Shown: positions 34,221 through 42,672, counted from the stretch's first letter. The stretch: DNA of 64,000 bases from Thermomonospora echinospora (GCF_900108175.1 NZ_FNVO01000009.1:1-64000); one strand, 5' to 3'. Numbers and translations: made by a program. Notes: a model not told the origin generated them from the sequence alone.

Positions 34221-36569
34221 CTACGGAAGGCGTTCCGGGGTGTTCTGGGTGTCGAGCAGCGCGATGGCGACGCGGCGCTGATGGTGGGTGGCGTCGCCCC
34301 AGGCCGCGGCGAGGGTCCAGGCACGGCGCATCCAGCGGTGCAGGTCGTATTCGAGGGTGTAGCCGATGGCGCCGTGGACCTGCAGGGCCGTACGGGCGGT
34401 GCGCAGGGCGGCCTCGGAGGCCGCCGCCTTGGCCATCGAGGCGTCGCGGGAGGCGGTGGGAGCCTGCGTGGCCAGCGAGTACGCGGCGCGGTAGGCGAGC
34501 GGACGGGCGAACTCGACCGCCACCAGGGCGTCGGCCAGGTGGTGCTTGACGGCCTGGAAGGAGCCGATGGGACGGCCGAACTGGACGCGTTCCCCGGCGT
34601 GCCCGACGGCCATGTCGATCATGCGGCGGGCAACGCCGACCAGATAGGCGGCGGTCAGCGCGGCCCCCCGGTCGCGGGCCTCGGCGAGGAGGGCGCCGAC
34701 CCGTTCCCCTTCGCCGATCGGGGTCGTGCGGGCGATGCCGGACAGCCTGCGGGCCGGGTCGGTGGACGGCTGCGCCGCACCGGGCTCGGCGACGCACAGC
34801 GCGCCGTCCCGTTCGACGAGGACGAGACCGGCCCGGTCGCCGTACGGGATGTACGGACCGTCCGCGAAGACCACGAGGGACTCACCGGAGGCCAGCTTCG
34901 GCAGCCACTCGGCGGCCGGCTCACCGCCGAGACCGGCCAGAACCCGGGCGGCCACCGCCGCCTCCACGACCGGCTCGGCCAGCGCGCCGCGCCCGGCCTG
35001 CTCCAGCACGGCCAGCAGGTCGGTCTCATCACCGCCGAGGCCACCGTGCTCCTCGGGGACCAGCACGCCCGTCACCCCCAGCTCGGCCAGCGCGGCCCAG
35101 CGATCGGCGTCCGGCTTGGCCAGCAACTCCCCGACCACCGTCCCGAACTGCCGCTGCTCCCCCGTCAGACCGAACCGCATCCGCCCCGCTCCGCCAGAGG
35201 CCGAATCCGCCAGTGCACGGTCACCCGACCCGCTCTTCTCCGGAACGGCCGCCGGATTCCCCGAGCGCGGACCGGACGCCTCCTGCTCCGCCCGTGCTCC
35301 GGGGCGACCGTCCGAGGAGACGGCCACCGAATCCGCGGAGCGTGGGGCGGACGGGCCTGGTCCCGCCGGTGCTTTGCCGGGGCCGCCCGGTCCCTTCCCG
35401 GCGGGGCGGGGCTCGCGGGGCAGGCCGAGGACGCGTTCGGCGATGATGTTGCGCTGGATCTCGTTGGTGCCGCCGTAGATGGGGCCGGCCAGCGAGAATA
35501 GGAAGCCGTCCAGCCAGCGGCCGGCGTCCGCGGCGTCGGGGGCCCGGCCGGTCAGCTCGCCCCGGGCGCCGAGGACGCGCAGCGCGGTCTCGTGCAGGTG
35601 CAGGTCGGCCTCGGACCAGAAGATCTTGTTGATGCTGGACTCGGGGCCGATGGTCTCGCCGTCCTGCACACGGGTGAGGGTCTGGAAGGTGAACAGCCGG
35701 TAGGCGTCGGTGTTCGTCCAGGCCCGCGCCACCTCCAGGCGTTCGGCCTCGCCCAGGCCACCGGCGGCGGCGCGGGCCAGCGACACCAGGCGGTCGGCGG
35801 CGGCCATGAAGCGGCCGGGAGAGCGCAGGGTCAGGCCACGTTCGGAGCCGGTGGTGGACATCGCCACCTGCCAGCCCTTGCCGACCGCGCCGAGCACCTG
35901 GTCATCGGGGACGAACACCTCGTCGAAGAAGACCTCGGCGAAGCCGGGCTCCCCGTCGAGCTGGCGGATGCCCCGGACGGTGACGCCCTCGGCGTCCAGC
36001 GGCACCAGGAAGTAGGTGAGCCCGTGGTGGCGGGACGAGCCGGGGTCGGTGCGGAACAGGCCGAACAGCCAGTGCCCGTAGGCGGCGCGGGAGCTCCACG
36101 TCTTCTGGCCCGACAGCAGCCATCCGCCGTCGGTGCGTACCGCGCGGGAACGGACGGCGGCCAGGTCGCTGCCCGCCTCGGGCTCCGACCAGCCCTGCGC
36201 CCACACCTCCTCACCGGCCGCCATGGGAGGCAGGTAGCGCCGCCGCTGCTCGTCCGTACCGAACTCGAACAGGGACGGGGCGAGCAGGAAGATGCCGTTC
36301 TGGCCCACCCGGACGGGGGCGCCGGCCTGGTAGTACTCCTCCTCGAAGATGAGCCACTCGGCCAGGGTGGCGCTACGTCCGCCGTACTCCTCCGGCCAGG
36401 TCACGACCGACAGGCGGGCGTCGTACAGCTTGCGTTCCCACTCCTGGTGGGCGGCGAAGCCGTCCGGGGTGTCCAGGGACGGCAGCGGCTCGGCGGGCAC
36501 GTTGGCCGCCAGCCACTCGCGCACCTCCTTGCGGAACGCCTCCTCGGCGGGCGTGTAGGTCAGGTCCAT
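34221..36569 (-). CDS. fused double acyl-CoA dehydrogenase
   Basis: 782-aa protein made of two ACAD units. Domain 1 (1-387): MDLTYTPAEEAFRKEVREWL, AQGWSEPEAGSDLAAVRSRA, LSGQKTWSSRAAYGHWLFGL, GPIYGGTNEIQRNIIAERVLGLP. A 75-residue low-complexity Pro/Gly/Ser/Ala linker follows (about 388-463). Domain 2 (from Met464, MRFGLTGEQRQFGTVVGELL): VQFGRPIGSFQAVKHHLADAL, QVHGAIGYTLEYDLHRWMRRA. Actinobacterial steroid ACADs usually work as alpha2beta2 pairs of two genes; here both are one chain, as in FadE34-like fusions. It likely desaturates a steroid-derived CoA ester. ATG 36569 overlaps the stop of a small upstream ORF. Confidence 0.88.
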   Translation of the reverse strand: MDLTYTPAEEAFRKEVREWLAANVPAEPLPSLDTPDGFAAHQEWERKLYDARLSVVTWPEEYGGRSATLAEWLIFEEEYYQAGAPVRVGQNGIFLLAPSLFEFGTDEQRRRYLPPMAAGEEVWAQGWSEPEAGSDLAAVRSRAVRTDGGWLLSGQKTWSSRAAYGHWLFGLFRTDPGSSRHHGLTYFLVPLDAEGVTVRGIRQLDGEPGFAEVFFDEVFVPDDQVLGAVGKGWQVAMSTTGSERGLTLRSPGRFMAAADRLVSLARAAAGGLGEAERLEVARAWTNTDAYRLFTFQTLTRVQDGETIGPESSINKIFWSEADLHLHETALRVLGARGELTGRAPDAADAGRWLDGFLFSLAGPIYGGTNEIQRNIIAERVLGLPREPRPAGKGPGGPGKAPAGPGPSAPRSADSVAVSSDGRPGARAEQEASGPRSGNPAAVPEKSGSGDRALADSASGGAGRMRFGLTGEQRQFGTVVGELLAKPDADRWAALAELGVTGVLVPEEHGGLGGDETDLLAVLEQAGRGALAEPVVEAAVAARVLAGLGGEPAAEWLPKLASGESLVVFADGPYIPYGDRAGLVLVERDGALCVAEPGAAQPSTDPARRLSGIARTTPIGEGERVGALLAEARDRGAALTAAYLVGVARRMIDMAVGHAGERVQFGRPIGSFQAVKHHLADALVAVEFARPLAYRAAYSLATQAPTASRDASMAKAAASEAALRTARTALQVHGAIGYTLEYDLHRWMRRAWTLAAAWGDATHHQRRVAIALLDTQNTPERLP

Positions 36570-36625
36570 CAGCAGTGCTCCTTGACGCCGCCGCGCCGCT
36601 CGTGGCAGGCCGCTTCCTCGGTCAT
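36569..36625 (-). CDS. 18-aa coupled small ORF between SDR and ACAD genes
   Basis: MTEEAACHERRGGVKEHC. ATG 36625 has gagga at proper spacing, beginning inside the SDR stop region. Its TGA overlaps the ATG of the double ACAD (TGATG). It fills the 65-bp gap and contains the ACAD ribosome site (aaggag). It may be a coupling or leader peptide. No homology known; could be chance. Confidence 0.35.
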   Translation of the reverse strand: MTEEAACHERRGGVKEHC

Positions 36626-36634
36626 CGATGTTCC

Positions 36635-37387
36635 TCAGGGGTGCTGGTTGCTGACCGAGACCACTTCGCCGGTCATGTACGACGACAGGTCGCTGGCCAG
36701 GAAGACCACGACGTTGGCCACCTCCTCCGGTGTCGCGGCCCGGCCGAACGCCTCGCGCGAGGTCAGCTCCTCCAGCAGTTCCCGGCTGACCGTCTTCTCC
36801 AGGAACGGGTGCATGGCCAGGCTGGGCGCGACCGCGTTGACGCGTACTCCCGCCGGGGCCGCCTCCAGCGCCACGCAGCGGGTGAACGCCATGACGCCCG
36901 CCTTGGCCGCCGCGTAGTGCGCCTGGTTGACCTGAGCCCGCCAGCCCGACACCGACGCCATGTTGACGATCACGCCCGACCGGCGGGGCAGCATGTGCCG
37001 CAGCGCCGCCCGGGTGGCGCGGAAGACACTGGTGAGACTGACGTCGACGACCCGGTCCCACTCGGCGTCGGTCATCTCCACGACCGGCCGGTCACCGCCC
37101 AGCCCGGCGTTGTTGACCAGGACGTCGATGCGCCCCTCGGCCCGTACGGCCGCCTCGATCAGCGCGTCCACTTGGGCGGTGTCACGGACGTCACAGCCGA
37201 TCGCGGCCGGCTTGTCTCCCATGACCTCGGTGAGCCGCTCGGCGGCCTCGGCCAGCCTGCGCTCGTGCATGTCGCTGATCACCACGCGGGCGCCCTCCTC
37301 GGCGCACCGCTTGGCGGTCGCATAGCCGAGCCCGGCTCCCGCCGCCGCCGTGACCAGCACGACCCGGCCTTCCAGCAAACCGCTCAA
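36635..37387 (-). CDS. short-chain dehydrogenase/reductase
   Basis: 250-aa Rossmann enzyme: RVVLVTAAAGAGLGYATAKRCAEEGARVVISD (cofactor loop; the Asp at strand-2 end suggests NAD), VNNAGLGGDR, catalytic Ser in VNMASVSG and Tyr-x-x-x-Lys in HYAAAKAG. In mycobacteria an SDR gene (Rv3549c) likewise lies divergent to echA20-ipdABC, so a steroid C/D-ring intermediate is a likely substrate. TTG 37387 is taken as start; GTG 37411 is an alternative. Confidence 0.85.
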   Translation of the reverse strand: MSGLLEGRVVLVTAAAGAGLGYATAKRCAEEGARVVISDMHERRLAEAAERLTEVMGDKPAAIGCDVRDTAQVDALIEAAVRAEGRIDVLVNNAGLGGDRPVVEMTDAEWDRVVDVSLTSVFRATRAALRHMLPRRSGVIVNMASVSGWRAQVNQAHYAAAKAGVMAFTRCVALEAAPAGVRVNAVAPSLAMHPFLEKTVSRELLEELTSREAFGRAATPEEVANVVVFLASDLSSYMTGEVVSVSNQHP

Positions 37388-37801
37388 TCTCGACTCCCAC
37401 CCGACTCCCACGCTCGGACCAGTACGACCGTCCCGCCCGCGGCCACCGCGCCGGACGCGCACCCGGCCACGGCCGGTACCGCGCACCACCACGGCGGACG
37501 GCTCCGCGACGATCACAGCCGTGCCGCCTGCCGCCGGTCCGGTCAGGCGGCCGGGAAACTCTCGCACGACGGCAAAGACCGGACCGCTTCCCGTCCCATC
37601 CAGTAGGAGCACCGCCGCCCACCGGGAGAACACACCCGCCAGGCCGGAACCCACCGGCCGACCCGGCACCGCGCCGACCGGTGTGAAGAGCCTCACAGCC
37701 GTGTCGGGCGGGGTCCAGACCCGCTCAGTGGGACGGCTCCGCCGTGCCGGGCCGTGACCGTCGATGCTTGCAGTCCTCCGGGACGCATCGGGAGGAGCCA
37801 G
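37388..37801. other. 414-bp gap between divergent steroid genes
   Basis: Divergent promoter region for the SDR (minus) and echA20 (plus). Open frames exist on both strands, including an upstream extension of the SDR frame, but none has a ribosome site or family features. No perfect KstR (AACnnGTT) or KstR2 (CAAGnnCTTG) site was found by eye. Confidence 0.5.
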
Positions 37802-38593
37802 GTGCAGCGAACGCCGAGCGGCGCCATCGTGTGGCGGGTCCACGACGACGGGCCCGACCGCGGGATCGCCGAGGTCGTCATGGACCGGCCTCCGGTCAAC
37901 GCGCTCACCGTGGCCGGGTGGTTCGAGCTGGCCGACACCGTCCGCACGCTCGGCGGCGACCCGGCCGTCCGGGCACTGGTGCTGCGCGCCGAGGGCCGTG
38001 GCTTCAACGCCGGGGTGGACATCAAGGAGCTCCAGGCCGATCCGGGATACGACGCGCTCATCGGGGCCAACCGCGGCTGCTTCGCCGCGTTCGCCGCCGT
38101 CTACGAGTGCGAGGTCCCGGTCGTCGCCGCCGTCAACGGCTTCTGCCTGGGCGGCGGCATCGGGCTGGTCGGCAACTCCGACATCATCGTGGCCGCCGAG
38201 GACGCCACGTTCGGGCTCCCCGAGGTGGACCGGGGCGCGCTCGGCGCCGCGACCCACCTGGCCCGGCTGGTCCCCCAGCACAAGATGCGCGCCATGGTCT
38301 ACACGGCCGAGCCCGCCACCGCCCGGGAGCTGCACGCCTGGGGCTCGGTACTGGCGGTCGTGCCCGCCGACCGGCTCCGGGACGAGGCGTTCGCGGTGGC
38401 CCGCGGCATCGCCGCCAAGAGCGGCCGGGTGATCCGCGCGGCCAAGGAGTCGCTGAACGGCATCGACCTGTGGGACGTCCGCCGCAGCTACCGCTACGAG
38501 CAGGGCTTCACCTTCGAGCTCAACCTGTCGGGAGTCTCCGACGAGGCCCGCGCCGCCTTCGTCGAGGGGCGTGACGCGAAGTTCGACCAGTGA
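37802..38593 (+). CDS. echA20: EchA20-like enoyl-CoA hydratase-fold hydrolase
   Basis: 263-aa crotonase-family enzyme. GRGFNAGVDIKELQADPGYDALIGANRGCFAAFAAVYECEVPVVAAVNGFCLGGGIGLVGNSDIIVAAEDATFGLPEVDRGALGAATHLARLVPQH and GFTFELNLSGVSDE closely follow mycobacterial EchA20. That enzyme hydrolytically opens the remaining five-six ring system (HIEC-CoA) in cholesterol degradation. GTG 37802 has ggaggag at 37791. First of four co-directional genes in the order echA20-ipdA-ipdB-ipdC. Confidence 0.92.
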   Translation: MQRTPSGAIVWRVHDDGPDRGIAEVVMDRPPVNALTVAGWFELADTVRTLGGDPAVRALVLRAEGRGFNAGVDIKELQADPGYDALIGANRGCFAAFAAVYECEVPVVAAVNGFCLGGGIGLVGNSDIIVAAEDATFGLPEVDRGALGAATHLARLVPQHKMRAMVYTAEPATARELHAWGSVLAVVPADRLRDEAFAVARGIAAKSGRVIRAAKESLNGIDLWDVRRSYRYEQGFTFELNLSGVSDEARAAFVEGRDAKFDQ

Positions 38594-38633
38594 CACGGGC
38601 GGCGGGCGAACGAACGACACGAGCGAGGACAAC

Positions 38634-39494
38634 GTGAACGACAAGCGGATGTCGGAGGCGGAGGTCGTCGGCCGGCTGGCCGACGGGATGACCGTCGGCA
38701 TCGGTGGCTGGGGCAGCCGGCGCAAGCCCATGTCGATCGTCCGGGAGATCTGCCGGTCGCCGCTGCGGGATCTGACCGTGGTCTCCTACGGCGGCCCCGA
38801 CGTGGGGATGCTGTGCGCGGCGGGCAAGGTCCGGGAGGTGGTCTTCGCGTTCGTCTCGCTGGACACGATCGCGCTGGAGCCCCACTTCCGCAGGGCCCGC
38901 GAGTCCGGGGCGGTCGCGGCCCGGCAGGTGGACGAGGGCATGATGCTGCTCGGACTGCAGGCGGCGGCCTGGCGGGTGCCGTTCCTGCCGACGCGGGTGG
39001 GCCTGGGCTCCGACCTGCCGCGCCTCGACCCGTCGCTGCGCACGGTGACCTCCCCCTACCCCGCCCCGGGCGGCACCCACGAGGAGCTGATCGCCGTGCC
39101 CGCGCTGCACCTGGACGCGGCGATCGTCCACGTCAACCGGGCCGACGCGGGCGGCAACGGGCAGGTCCTCGGCCCCGACCCGTACTTCGACGACCTGTTC
39201 CTGGAGGCGGCCGGGCTGCGCTTCCTGTCCTGTGAGCGGATCGTGCCGACCGCCGAGCTGACCGCCGCCGGCCCGGTGCAGTCGCTGAAGGTCACCCGGC
39301 TGATGGTGGACGGGGTGGTGGAGGCCCCGGGCGGCGCGCACCCCACCTCCTGCGCGCCCGACTACCCGCGCGACGAGGCGTTCCAGCGGGACTACGCGGC
39401 CTCCGCCAAGGACCCCGACGGCTGGGAGCGGTTCCGCAAGGAGTGGATCGACGGGCTGGACGAGCCCGCCTACCAGGCCCGGGTGAAGGGATGA
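38634..39494 (+). CDS. ipdA: IpdA, alpha subunit of COCHEA-CoA hydrolase
   Basis: 286-aa CoA-transferase-fold subunit: VVGRLADGMTVGIGGWGSRRKPMSIVREICRSPLRDLTVVSYGGPDVGMLCAAGKV, FVSLDTIALEPHFRRARESGAV, TSPYPAPGGTHEELIAVPALHLDAAIVHVNRAD, DPYFDDLFLEAA. IpdAB in M. tuberculosis is a ring-cleaving hydrolase of the last steroid ring, not a CoA transferase. GTG 38634 has gcgagg upstream; the stop overlaps ipdB by ATGA. Confidence 0.93.
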   Translation: MNDKRMSEAEVVGRLADGMTVGIGGWGSRRKPMSIVREICRSPLRDLTVVSYGGPDVGMLCAAGKVREVVFAFVSLDTIALEPHFRRARESGAVAARQVDEGMMLLGLQAAAWRVPFLPTRVGLGSDLPRLDPSLRTVTSPYPAPGGTHEELIAVPALHLDAAIVHVNRADAGGNGQVLGPDPYFDDLFLEAAGLRFLSCERIVPTAELTAAGPVQSLKVTRLMVDGVVEAPGGAHPTSCAPDYPRDEAFQRDYAASAKDPDGWERFRKEWIDGLDEPAYQARVKG

Positions 39495-40255
39495 CGCACG
39501 TGGCTCAGCAGGTGAGACGGGCGGACGTGTGCGCGGTCGCCATCGCCGACTGCTTCCGCGGCGACGGCGAGATCCTCGCCAACCCCATCGGGAACCTGCC
39601 GGTCCTCGGCGGCCGGCTGGCCCGCGCGCTGCATGAGCCCCGGCTGGTGATGACCGACGGGGAGGCGCACCTGGCCGGTGAGGTCCACCCGCTCGGCGCC
39701 GCCCCCGAGGTGGTCGAGGGCTGGAACCCGTACCGGCGGATGTTCGACGTGCTGTGGAACGGCCGGCGGCACGTGATGATGGGCGCCAGCCAGATCGACC
39801 GGTACGGCAACCAGAACATCGCGGCCATCGGCCCCGATCCCGACCGGCCCGCCCGCCAGCTCATCGGCTTCCGCGGCGCCCCCGGGAACACCATCAACAA
39901 CCCGACCAGCTACTGGGTCCCCAACCACGGCACCCGGGTGTTCGTGGAGAAGGTCGATCTGGTCTGCGGCATCGGCTACGACCGGGCGGCCGAGCTGGGC
40001 GAGGTGGCGCGCTTCCACGACCTCCGCCAGGTGATCACGAACCTGGCCGTGCTGGACTTCGAGACCCCCGACCACCGGATGCGGCTGCGCTCGGTCCACC
40101 CCGGCGTCACCGTCGAGGAGGTCGTCGCGGCGACCGGCTTCGAGCTGGCCATCCCCGACGAAGTCCCGCAGACCCGCCTGCCCACCCCCGACGAGCTGGC
40201 CGCCATCGAACGCCTCGACCCGGGCGGCCTGCGGCTGCGCGAGGTGAAGGACTGA
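39491..40255 (+). CDS. ipdB: IpdB, beta subunit of COCHEA-CoA hydrolase
   Basis: 254-aa partner of IpdA: VCAVAIADCFRGDGEILANPIGNLPVLGGRLARALHEPRLVMTDGEAHL, GWNPYRRMFDVLWNGRRHVMMGASQIDRYGNQNIAAIG, GFRGAPGNTINNPTSYWVPNHGTRVFVEKVDLV, LRSVHPGVTVEEVVAATGF. It is translationally coupled to ipdA (ATGA), consistent with a 1:1 heteromer. The stop overlaps a small ORF that bridges to ipdC. Confidence 0.93.
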   Translation: MTHVAQQVRRADVCAVAIADCFRGDGEILANPIGNLPVLGGRLARALHEPRLVMTDGEAHLAGEVHPLGAAPEVVEGWNPYRRMFDVLWNGRRHVMMGASQIDRYGNQNIAAIGPDPDRPARQLIGFRGAPGNTINNPTSYWVPNHGTRVFVEKVDLVCGIGYDRAAELGEVARFHDLRQVITNLAVLDFETPDHRMRLRSVHPGVTVEEVVAATGFELAIPDEVPQTRLPTPDELAAIERLDPGGLRLREVKD

Positions 40256-40332
40256 TGCGCTCGACGCGTCCGGCACCGTCCGCCCGTGGTCGTTCGCGGT
40301 CGTCTCGGGCCGGGTGGCGGGGGGTGGTGTGA
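40255..40332 (+). CDS. 25-aa bridging small ORF between ipdB and ipdC
   Basis: MRSTRPAPSARGRSRSSRAGWRGVV, strongly basic (eight Arg). Its ATG overlaps the ipdB stop (TGATG) and its TGA overlaps the ipdC ATG (TGATG), so ribosomes could pass through all three frames. This may be coupling without a functional peptide. Confidence 0.35.
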   Translation: MRSTRPAPSARGRSRSSRAGWRGVV

Positions 40333-41402
40333 TGCATCCGGCGCTGCGTACGCGGGTGTGCGAGTTGTTCGGGGTGCGGTATCCGATCGTGCAGACCGGC
40401 ATGGGGTGGGTGTCGGGCGTCCATCTGACGGCGGCCACCGCGGCGGCCGGGGGGCTGGGGATCCTGGCGGCCGTCACGATGTCGGACGAGCAGATGCTGA
40501 CGGCCGTCCGGGAGATGCGCGAGCGCACCGACGCGCCGTTCGGGGTGAACCTGCGTCCCGACCAGCCCGACATCGCCGAACGGGTCAAAGCGCTGGCCCA
40601 CGAGGGGGTGCGCGTGGTGTCGTTCGCGGGCGCCCCGACCAAGGACACCGTCTCGGCGCTGCACGACGCGGGCGTGCTGTGCGTGTGCACCGTCGGCATG
40701 CGGCGGCACGCGGAGAAGGTCGCCGCGCTGGGCGTGGACGCGGTGATCGCCCAAGGCGGTGAGGGCGGCGGCCACACCGGCTCCGTCCCCACCTCCCTGC
40801 TGCTGCCCCAGGTCGTGGACGCCGTGGGCGCCGACATCCCGGTGCTGGCGGCGGGCGGCTTCCACGACGGGCGCGGCCTGGTGTCGGCCCTGGCCTACGG
40901 GGCGGACGGCGTCGCCATGGGCACCCGCTTCCTGCTCACCGCCGACAGCCGCGTCCCCGAGCACGTCAAGCAGGATTACCTGAAGGCCGGAGTCACCCAG
41001 ACCTTGGTGACCACCGCCGTCGACGGGATGCCACAGCGCGTCATCTCCACCCCGTTCATCACCGCCCTGGAAGGCGAGTCCTCGTGGCGGCGGGGCGTAC
41101 GCATCCTGCGCGCCAGTACCCGCCTGCGCGAACTGACCGGCCAGTCCCCGCTGAAGGCCGTCCGCGAGGGCCTGGCGATGCGCCGCGAGCAGGACATGAC
41201 CCTTTTCCAGGTGGCCAGTTCCATCAACGTTCCCCTGCTCATCAGGGCCGCCCTGGTGGAGGGCCGTCCCGAGGCCGGCGTACTGCCCACCGGCCAGGTG
41301 ACCGGCGTCCTGGACGATCTCCCCACCGTCGCCGACCTCATCGACCGCATCATCACCGAGGCCGAAACGACCCTGCACCGCCTGGAGGGCAAGCGCCTGT
41401 GA
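40332..41402 (+). CDS. ipdC: IpdC-like flavin-dependent dehydrogenase (2-nitropropane dioxygenase fold)
   Basis: 356-aa FMN TIM-barrel: LFGVRYPIVQTGMGWVSGVHLTAATAAAGGLGILAAV, FGVNLRPDQPDI, VDAVIAQGGEGGGHTGSVPTSLLLPQVVDAVGADIPVLAAGGFHDGRGLVSALAYGADGVAMGTRFLLT. Mycobacterial IpdC is assigned to oxidation of a 5-hydroxy indane-CoA intermediate of the steroid C/D rings. Its place directly after ipdAB supports the name. The C-terminus (about 100 aa, helical) matches the family length. Confidence 0.9.
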   Translation: MHPALRTRVCELFGVRYPIVQTGMGWVSGVHLTAATAAAGGLGILAAVTMSDEQMLTAVREMRERTDAPFGVNLRPDQPDIAERVKALAHEGVRVVSFAGAPTKDTVSALHDAGVLCVCTVGMRRHAEKVAALGVDAVIAQGGEGGGHTGSVPTSLLLPQVVDAVGADIPVLAAGGFHDGRGLVSALAYGADGVAMGTRFLLTADSRVPEHVKQDYLKAGVTQTLVTTAVDGMPQRVISTPFITALEGESSWRRGVRILRASTRLRELTGQSPLKAVREGLAMRREQDMTLFQVASSINVPLLIRAALVEGRPEAGVLPTGQVTGVLDDLPTVADLIDRIITEAETTLHRLEGKRL

Positions 41403-41492
41403 CGGCCCCAGGGGCCGGAAGCGATGCCGTCCGCCGGGCTGCCGGCGGAAATTGAGGTGCCGACGACGATATGGCCGTCCTACGGTGACGGC

Positions 41493-42032
41493 ATGGACGT
41501 GGTCTTCACGCGGACGGGCGAACGGCGTTATGGGTTGACCATCACCGCGCCGGGAGCGCCGCCGCGAGGAATGGATCCGGCCCCCGGGTACGACGACCAT
41601 ATTCCGCACGACCTCGTTCACTACATCGTGGAAGCCGAACTGAAGCTGTCGGCGGGGCTGTACGGGCGGGCGGCGAAGGGCGGCGGGAGCTTCCTGCTGC
41701 TGGGGGATGTACCGGGGCGGCGCGAACGCAGCCGAAAGCAGCGCAGGTTGAAGAAGCGCGAGGCCCATCTGCGCGAGAAGGACCATGCGGGCTCGGCGGA
41801 CATGGCCCGCTCCGAGCACCTGGCCGCAGTCTGCGACCTGGCCTGGAGGCGCCGCCGTCTCAGCCGGGGCGAGCGGCCCCCGTGGGTCACGGAGCCGGAG
41901 ATCTCCGAGGAGGACAGGCCGGCGGTGGAGCGTGTGCTGGCCAGGCTCGACGAGGTCGCCCCGCTCTGGAACGCCCTGGACGTCGGCGGCAGCCTGGCCT
42001 TCACCTGGCCGAGCGCGCACCCTGTCCGGTAG
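41493..42032 (+). CDS. hypothetical protein, 179 aa
   Basis: Not recognised. The N-terminal 75 residues are globular (DVVFTRTGERRYGLTITAPGAPPRGMDPAPGYDDHIPHDLVHYIVEAELKLSAGLYGRAAKGGGSFLL). A very basic helix (RERSRKQRRLKKREAHLREKDH) and an acidic, helical C-terminal half follow. It may bind nucleic acid or a partner through the basic helix (inference). Start ATG 41493 is uncertain. Its last codons and stop are tandemly duplicated directly downstream. Confidence 0.65.
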   Translation: MDVVFTRTGERRYGLTITAPGAPPRGMDPAPGYDDHIPHDLVHYIVEAELKLSAGLYGRAAKGGGSFLLLGDVPGRRERSRKQRRLKKREAHLREKDHAGSADMARSEHLAAVCDLAWRRRRLSRGERPPWVTEPEISEEDRPAVERVLARLDEVAPLWNALDVGGSLAFTWPSAHPVR

Positions 42033-42059
42033 CCGAGGGGCTGTCCGGTAGCCGAGGGG
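42022..42059. repeat. 19-bp tandem duplication spanning a stop codon
   Basis: ctgtccggtagccgagggg at 42022-42040 is repeated exactly at 42041-42059. The first copy holds the last two codons and TAG of the upstream gene, so the stop is present twice in the same 19-bp phase. Confidence 0.9.
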
Positions 42060-42099
42060 AGGCGACCGCCGCCCTGGCCCGTCCGGCGTCCGCGTGGGC

Positions 42100-42672
42100 T
42101 CAGCCGTCGGCGGGCGGCGTGTCCTCGCGGGAGGCCAGCATCGCCTCGAAGACGGCGGCGAGCTCCAGGGCGTCCTCCAGCGCGTGATGGGTGTGCGGTA
42201 GGCCGGTGAGCTTCAGCTTCTGCTTGATGTCGCTCTTGCGTGAGGCGGCCCACTCGCAGCCGTTACGGCCCATCCAGTAGCTGCGCAGGTCGATGCCCGC
42301 ACCGCTGGCGCTGAACGGGCTCTTGCCGAGGAACCGCAGGAAGTACCAGTGGATGTACATCCCGTCCCAGACGGCGGGGCCGGCCAGGAAGACGGGCCGG
42401 CCGATGGTCCGCAGGCCGTTGATCCACTTGGCGGCGGCCGCCATCGCCTCCTCGGCCGGCGGGGCCTCCCGCAGCAGGCGGTCGCGGTCGAGCCCCGACA
42501 CGGCCAGCGCCGCGGGCACGAACTCGTCGGAGATCGGCCGCAGCTCGGTGTAGAAGGTGAGGTCGGGGCGGCCGACGACCGCCATCCCGAGCGAGATCAT
42601 GCTGTAGGGGCCGGGTATCGGCCCGTCGGCTTCCACGTCGGCGGCGATGTAGAGCTCCGGCAGCCTGGACAT
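42100..42672 (-). CDS. DEDD-type 3'-5' exonuclease
   Basis: 190-aa RNase T/DnaQ-fold nuclease: the first acidic motif is ELYIAADVEADGPIPGPYSMISLGMAVV (Asp-x-Glu), the second is near GPAVWDGMYIHWYFLRF, and the last is HTHHALEDALELAAVFEAML (His-x4-Asp). It probably trims RNA or DNA 3' ends. ATG 42672 begins MSRLPELY; an upstream ATG (42735) is less likely. Monocistronic. Confidence 0.8.
   Translation of the reverse strand: MSRLPELYIAADVEADGPIPGPYSMISLGMAVVGRPDLTFYTELRPISDEFVPAALAVSGLDRDRLLREAPPAEEAMAAAAKWINGLRTIGRPVFLAGPAVWDGMYIHWYFLRFLGKSPFSASGAGIDLRSYWMGRNGCEWAASRKSDIKQKLKLTGLPHTHHALEDALELAAVFEAMLASREDTPPADG

Noticed and set aside
37350-37757. 135-aa plus-strand ORF between SDR and echA20, and the open upstream extension of the SDR frame
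   Set aside because: Thr/Pro/Arg-rich without ribosome site; both strands stay open by GC bias, and SDR homology begins only at the cofactor loop.
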